The notes under the pieces are model-generated. The model did no database searches. It saw nothing but the letters and a program-made list of their open reading frames with translations, and had not been told where the DNA came from. DNA of 64,000 bases from contig NZ_JACHJW010000001.1 in assembly GCF_014203835.1 (NCBI RefSeq), positions 4,724,501 through 4,788,500 on the forward strand, read 5' to 3'. The DNA comes from Micromonospora polyrhachis (GTDB taxonomy: Bacteria > Actinomycetota > Actinomycetes > Mycobacteriales > Micromonosporaceae). Position numbers and translations under genes: made by a program. Positions within the stretch are counted from its first letter, which is position 1, and each line of letters begins with the position of its first letter. Positions 62,309 to 64,000 of the stretch are shown here, in pieces.

Positions 62309-62768
62309 CGGCAAGCGGTACGTCTACCACTGCACGCTGCGGTGGTCCGACCTCGACGCGTACGGCCACGTCAACAACGCCCGCTTCCTCACCCTCTACG
62401 AGGAGGCCCGGGTGGCGTTGATGTTCTCCGGCGGCCGGGCGTGGGGAGTCAGCTCGTTCGCCGATGGAGTCGTCATCCGGCGCCACGAGGTCGACTACCT
62501 ACGCCCGGTGGACTACGCGATGGGTCGGGCCACGGCGGAAGAGGCACCCATGGTCCGGATCGAGATGTGGATCTCGGAGATCCGGGTGTCCAGCTTCACC
62601 GTCGCCTACGAACTCTTCGACGGCGAGGTGTTGGCCAGCCGGGCCCGCTCGGTGCTCGTACCGTTCGACCTGGAGCAGCAGCGGCCTCGGCGGATCACCG
62701 ACGCGGAGCGGGCGTTCCTGCTGCCGTACACGATCGCGGATCCGACGGCCGGCGACGGTCGACGATGA
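62301..62768 (+). CDS. Hotdog-fold acyl-CoA thioesterase (4HBT type)
   Basis: This 155-residue protein has RWSDLDAYGHVNNARFLTLYEEARVALM, the 4-hydroxybenzoyl-CoA thioesterase pattern with catalytic Asp in the first helix region, then VVIRRHEVDYLRPVDY. The GTG at 62301 overlaps the ettA end by 8 bp, implying coupled translation. Likely cytosolic thioester hydrolysis; substrate unknown. Confidence 0.92.
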
Positions 62769-62790
62769 TCGGCTCGGGACGGGTCGCCGG

Positions 62791-63636
62791 ATGGTGACCG
62801 GGCAGCGGCGACCCGCCGACGAGCCCGGCTGGTCCCCGGCCGGGCACGGCCTGGTGGGAGTAGCAGACGCGGGAGCCTTCCTGGCCCGGTTGAACCGGCT
62901 GGACCGGACGGCGGTGGTACGGCTGCGTTCCGTACCACCGTCGGAGTCGCCCGGTGGCGTCCACCGGACCGCGCTCTGGGCTCGACTGCCGTGGAACGTG
63001 CTGGTCGGCCGGATGGTGGCCGGAGTCGGCCCGGGGGACGTCACGGTGGCGGTCCGGGACCTGCTGGCCGAGTTGGCGCGTAACGGGACCGACCTGCCGT
63101 ACCGCCGGGACGCGGACTGGCGCTGGCCGTTGCCGCCCTCGGCCAGCCGGGTCGTGGAGATGCTGCCCGGCGCGGAGCTGCGGCGTATCGCCGCGGCGGC
63201 GGCCGGCACGCTGCGCAGCGCCGAGGCGTCCGGGGTCGGTGGCCGGGCGGTGGGGCAGCGGGCGGTACGCGACGCGTTGTTGGACCACGTGGCGGTGGTG
63301 GTGACCCAGCCCGCCGCCGACGGGGCACCTCCGGTCCAAGCGGAGGTGTCGCAACGGCTCGTGCAGGGGATCGTCCGGATGGGCTTCCTCGGCCCGGCCG
63401 GACCGGCCGAGAGGGCAGCGGCCACCGAGGGCACCGCGGATGCCGACGGCACGCCAACCGTCGGCAGCATTGCGGATGCCGGCGGCACCGAGCCGGCTGG
63501 CGTGCCGGGCGACAGTCCGGTGCAGGTGCGGCTCGCCGGTAACTGGATCGGCCTATCTGCACCATACGGAGTCGCATGGTCACTCAAGGTCAGTAATCTT
63601 GTGATGCGGCCCGTGCAAGTTCCACCGAACGGATGA
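62791..63636 (+). CDS. Hypothetical protein (281 aa)
   Basis: ATG 62791 begins MVTGQRRPADEPGWSPAGHGLVGVADAGAFLARLNRLD, then a soluble helical/beta domain with ALWARLPWNVLVGRMVAG and WRWPLPPSASRVVEMLPGAELRRIAAAAAGTLRSAE. A low-complexity stretch (AATEGTADADGTPTVGSIADAGGTEPA in part) precedes a conserved-looking end VRLAGNWIGLSAPYGVAWSLKVSNLVMRPV. There is no signal or membrane segment. It follows the thioesterase by 22 bp and is probably co-transcribed. Family not recognised. Confidence 0.78.
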   Translation: MVTGQRRPADEPGWSPAGHGLVGVADAGAFLARLNRLDRTAVVRLRSVPPSESPGGVHRTALWARLPWNVLVGRMVAGVGPGDVTVAVRDLLAELARNGTDLPYRRDADWRWPLPPSASRVVEMLPGAELRRIAAAAAGTLRSAEASGVGGRAVGQRAVRDALLDHVAVVVTQPAADGAPPVQAEVSQRLVQGIVRMGFLGPAGPAERAAATEGTADADGTPTVGSIADAGGTEPAGVPGDSPVQVRLAGNWIGLSAPYGVAWSLKVSNLVMRPVQVPPNG

Positions 63637-63767
63637 TGTCCCCTGGTACGTCTGGTTTGGTGCTGTCGTTAGGGGGGTGCCCTCAGCCGACTGTACGGGT
63701 ACCGTCGTCCCTCGGATCCAACGCACCGTAGGCGGCTGGATCCGCTGGGGAGCGAGGTGCGCGATCG

Positions 63768-64000
63768 ATGCCGTGGTGGTCATGGCGCCCCGGTCACACC
63801 GGTGGCGGTGAGCCGGAAACTCGAAGCAGGTCTTCTGCTGCTACTGCTGACGGCAGCGTACGGGTCGGTCCGCCGGCACCACGCGAGCCCGAACACGACT
63901 GCCTGTCCGCAGAGCGGTCCACGATGAAGGAGATGGCCGGCGACATCGCCCCGGTCACGTTGCACCGGATCGGTAACGCCCTCGACCTGCTCGACGTGCG
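63768..64000 (+). CDS. Probable YbjN-domain protein (3' partial)
   Basis: ATG 63768 opens a frame that runs off the window: MPWWSWRPGHTGG, a Pro/Ser/Ala linker, then REPEHDCLSAERSTMKEMAGDIAPVTLHRIGNALDLLDV in part. That last stretch resembles the start of actinobacterial YbjN (type III secretion chaperone-like fold) proteins. The identification is from memory of the family start and needs the missing sequence. GAGG lies 10 nt before the ATG. Confidence 0.55.
   Translation, partial: MPWWSWRPGHTGGGEPETRSRSSAATADGSVRVGPPAPREPEHDCLSAERSTMKEMAGDIAPVTLHRIGNALDLLDV

Overview
The window is a high-GC chromosomal segment from an actinomycete, most likely a member of the Micromonosporaceae. This placement is an inference from gene content: F420-type PPOX protein, XRE/DUF397 pair, ABC-F EttA, SURF1, OtsA with a trehalose-phosphatase/GH15 fusion, Rv2231c-type CobC, many GTG starts, many four-base start/stop overlaps and a tRNA without encoded CCA. 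The species cannot be read from the sequence.

Layout. 0-9.3 kb: end of a beta-helix/AAA+ ATPase, DAHP synthase behind an aromatic leader peptide and attenuator, an M16 peptidase pair, aspartate-semialdehyde dehydrogenase, a PPOX protein and a CBS protein. 9.4-21 kb: winged-helix protein with MFS exporter, a CGNR protein, a five-gene redox operon (VOC, PPOX, ferredoxin, ferredoxin reductase, NTF2-like) divergent from an HTH gene with two abutting palindromic operators, then PlsC, GlxA, isochorismatase-like and SPFH lipoprotein genes. 21-31 kb: lipoprotein, secreted alpha-amylase with two CBM20 modules, AlkB, an ABC exporter with divergent TetR and operator, an excalibur lipoprotein, tRNA-Arg, a hydrolase and an SSB.

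31-36 kb is the most accessory-looking part: two small Cys-rich WPC proteins divergent from an XRE/DUF397 pair, a long palindrome, a secreted protein flanked by direct repeats, an antitoxin fragment and an IS982-family element that ends about 20 bp before cobD. 35.7-54.5 kb holds the cobalamin genes in three groups (cobD-cobQ; cobB; cobC-cobT-cysG/cobA), interleaved with a kinase, M48 and M20 peptidases, an ATP-dependent DNA ligase, SURF1, GNAT and a bifunctional penicillin-binding protein. 54.6-64 kb: a secreted GHL10 hydrolase, the trehalose pair, EttA with a thioesterase, a hypothetical protein and the start of a probable YbjN-domain gene.

The most unusual property is the density of short tandem repeats. 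About seventeen arrays with units of 7-33 bp occur in 64 kb. Those inside genes have units divisible by three and sit mostly at protein ends, in linkers or in a loop. Several intergenic arrays have units not divisible by three, and some arrays run across stop codons. Other leads are an aromatic-amino-acid attenuator before DAHP synthase, a CobB glutaminase domain without its expected cysteine, the redox operon with paired operators, and two DnaA-box-like sites before ssb. No whole new system is proven; the redox operon and the WPC/XRE/DUF397 module are the best uncharacterised candidates.
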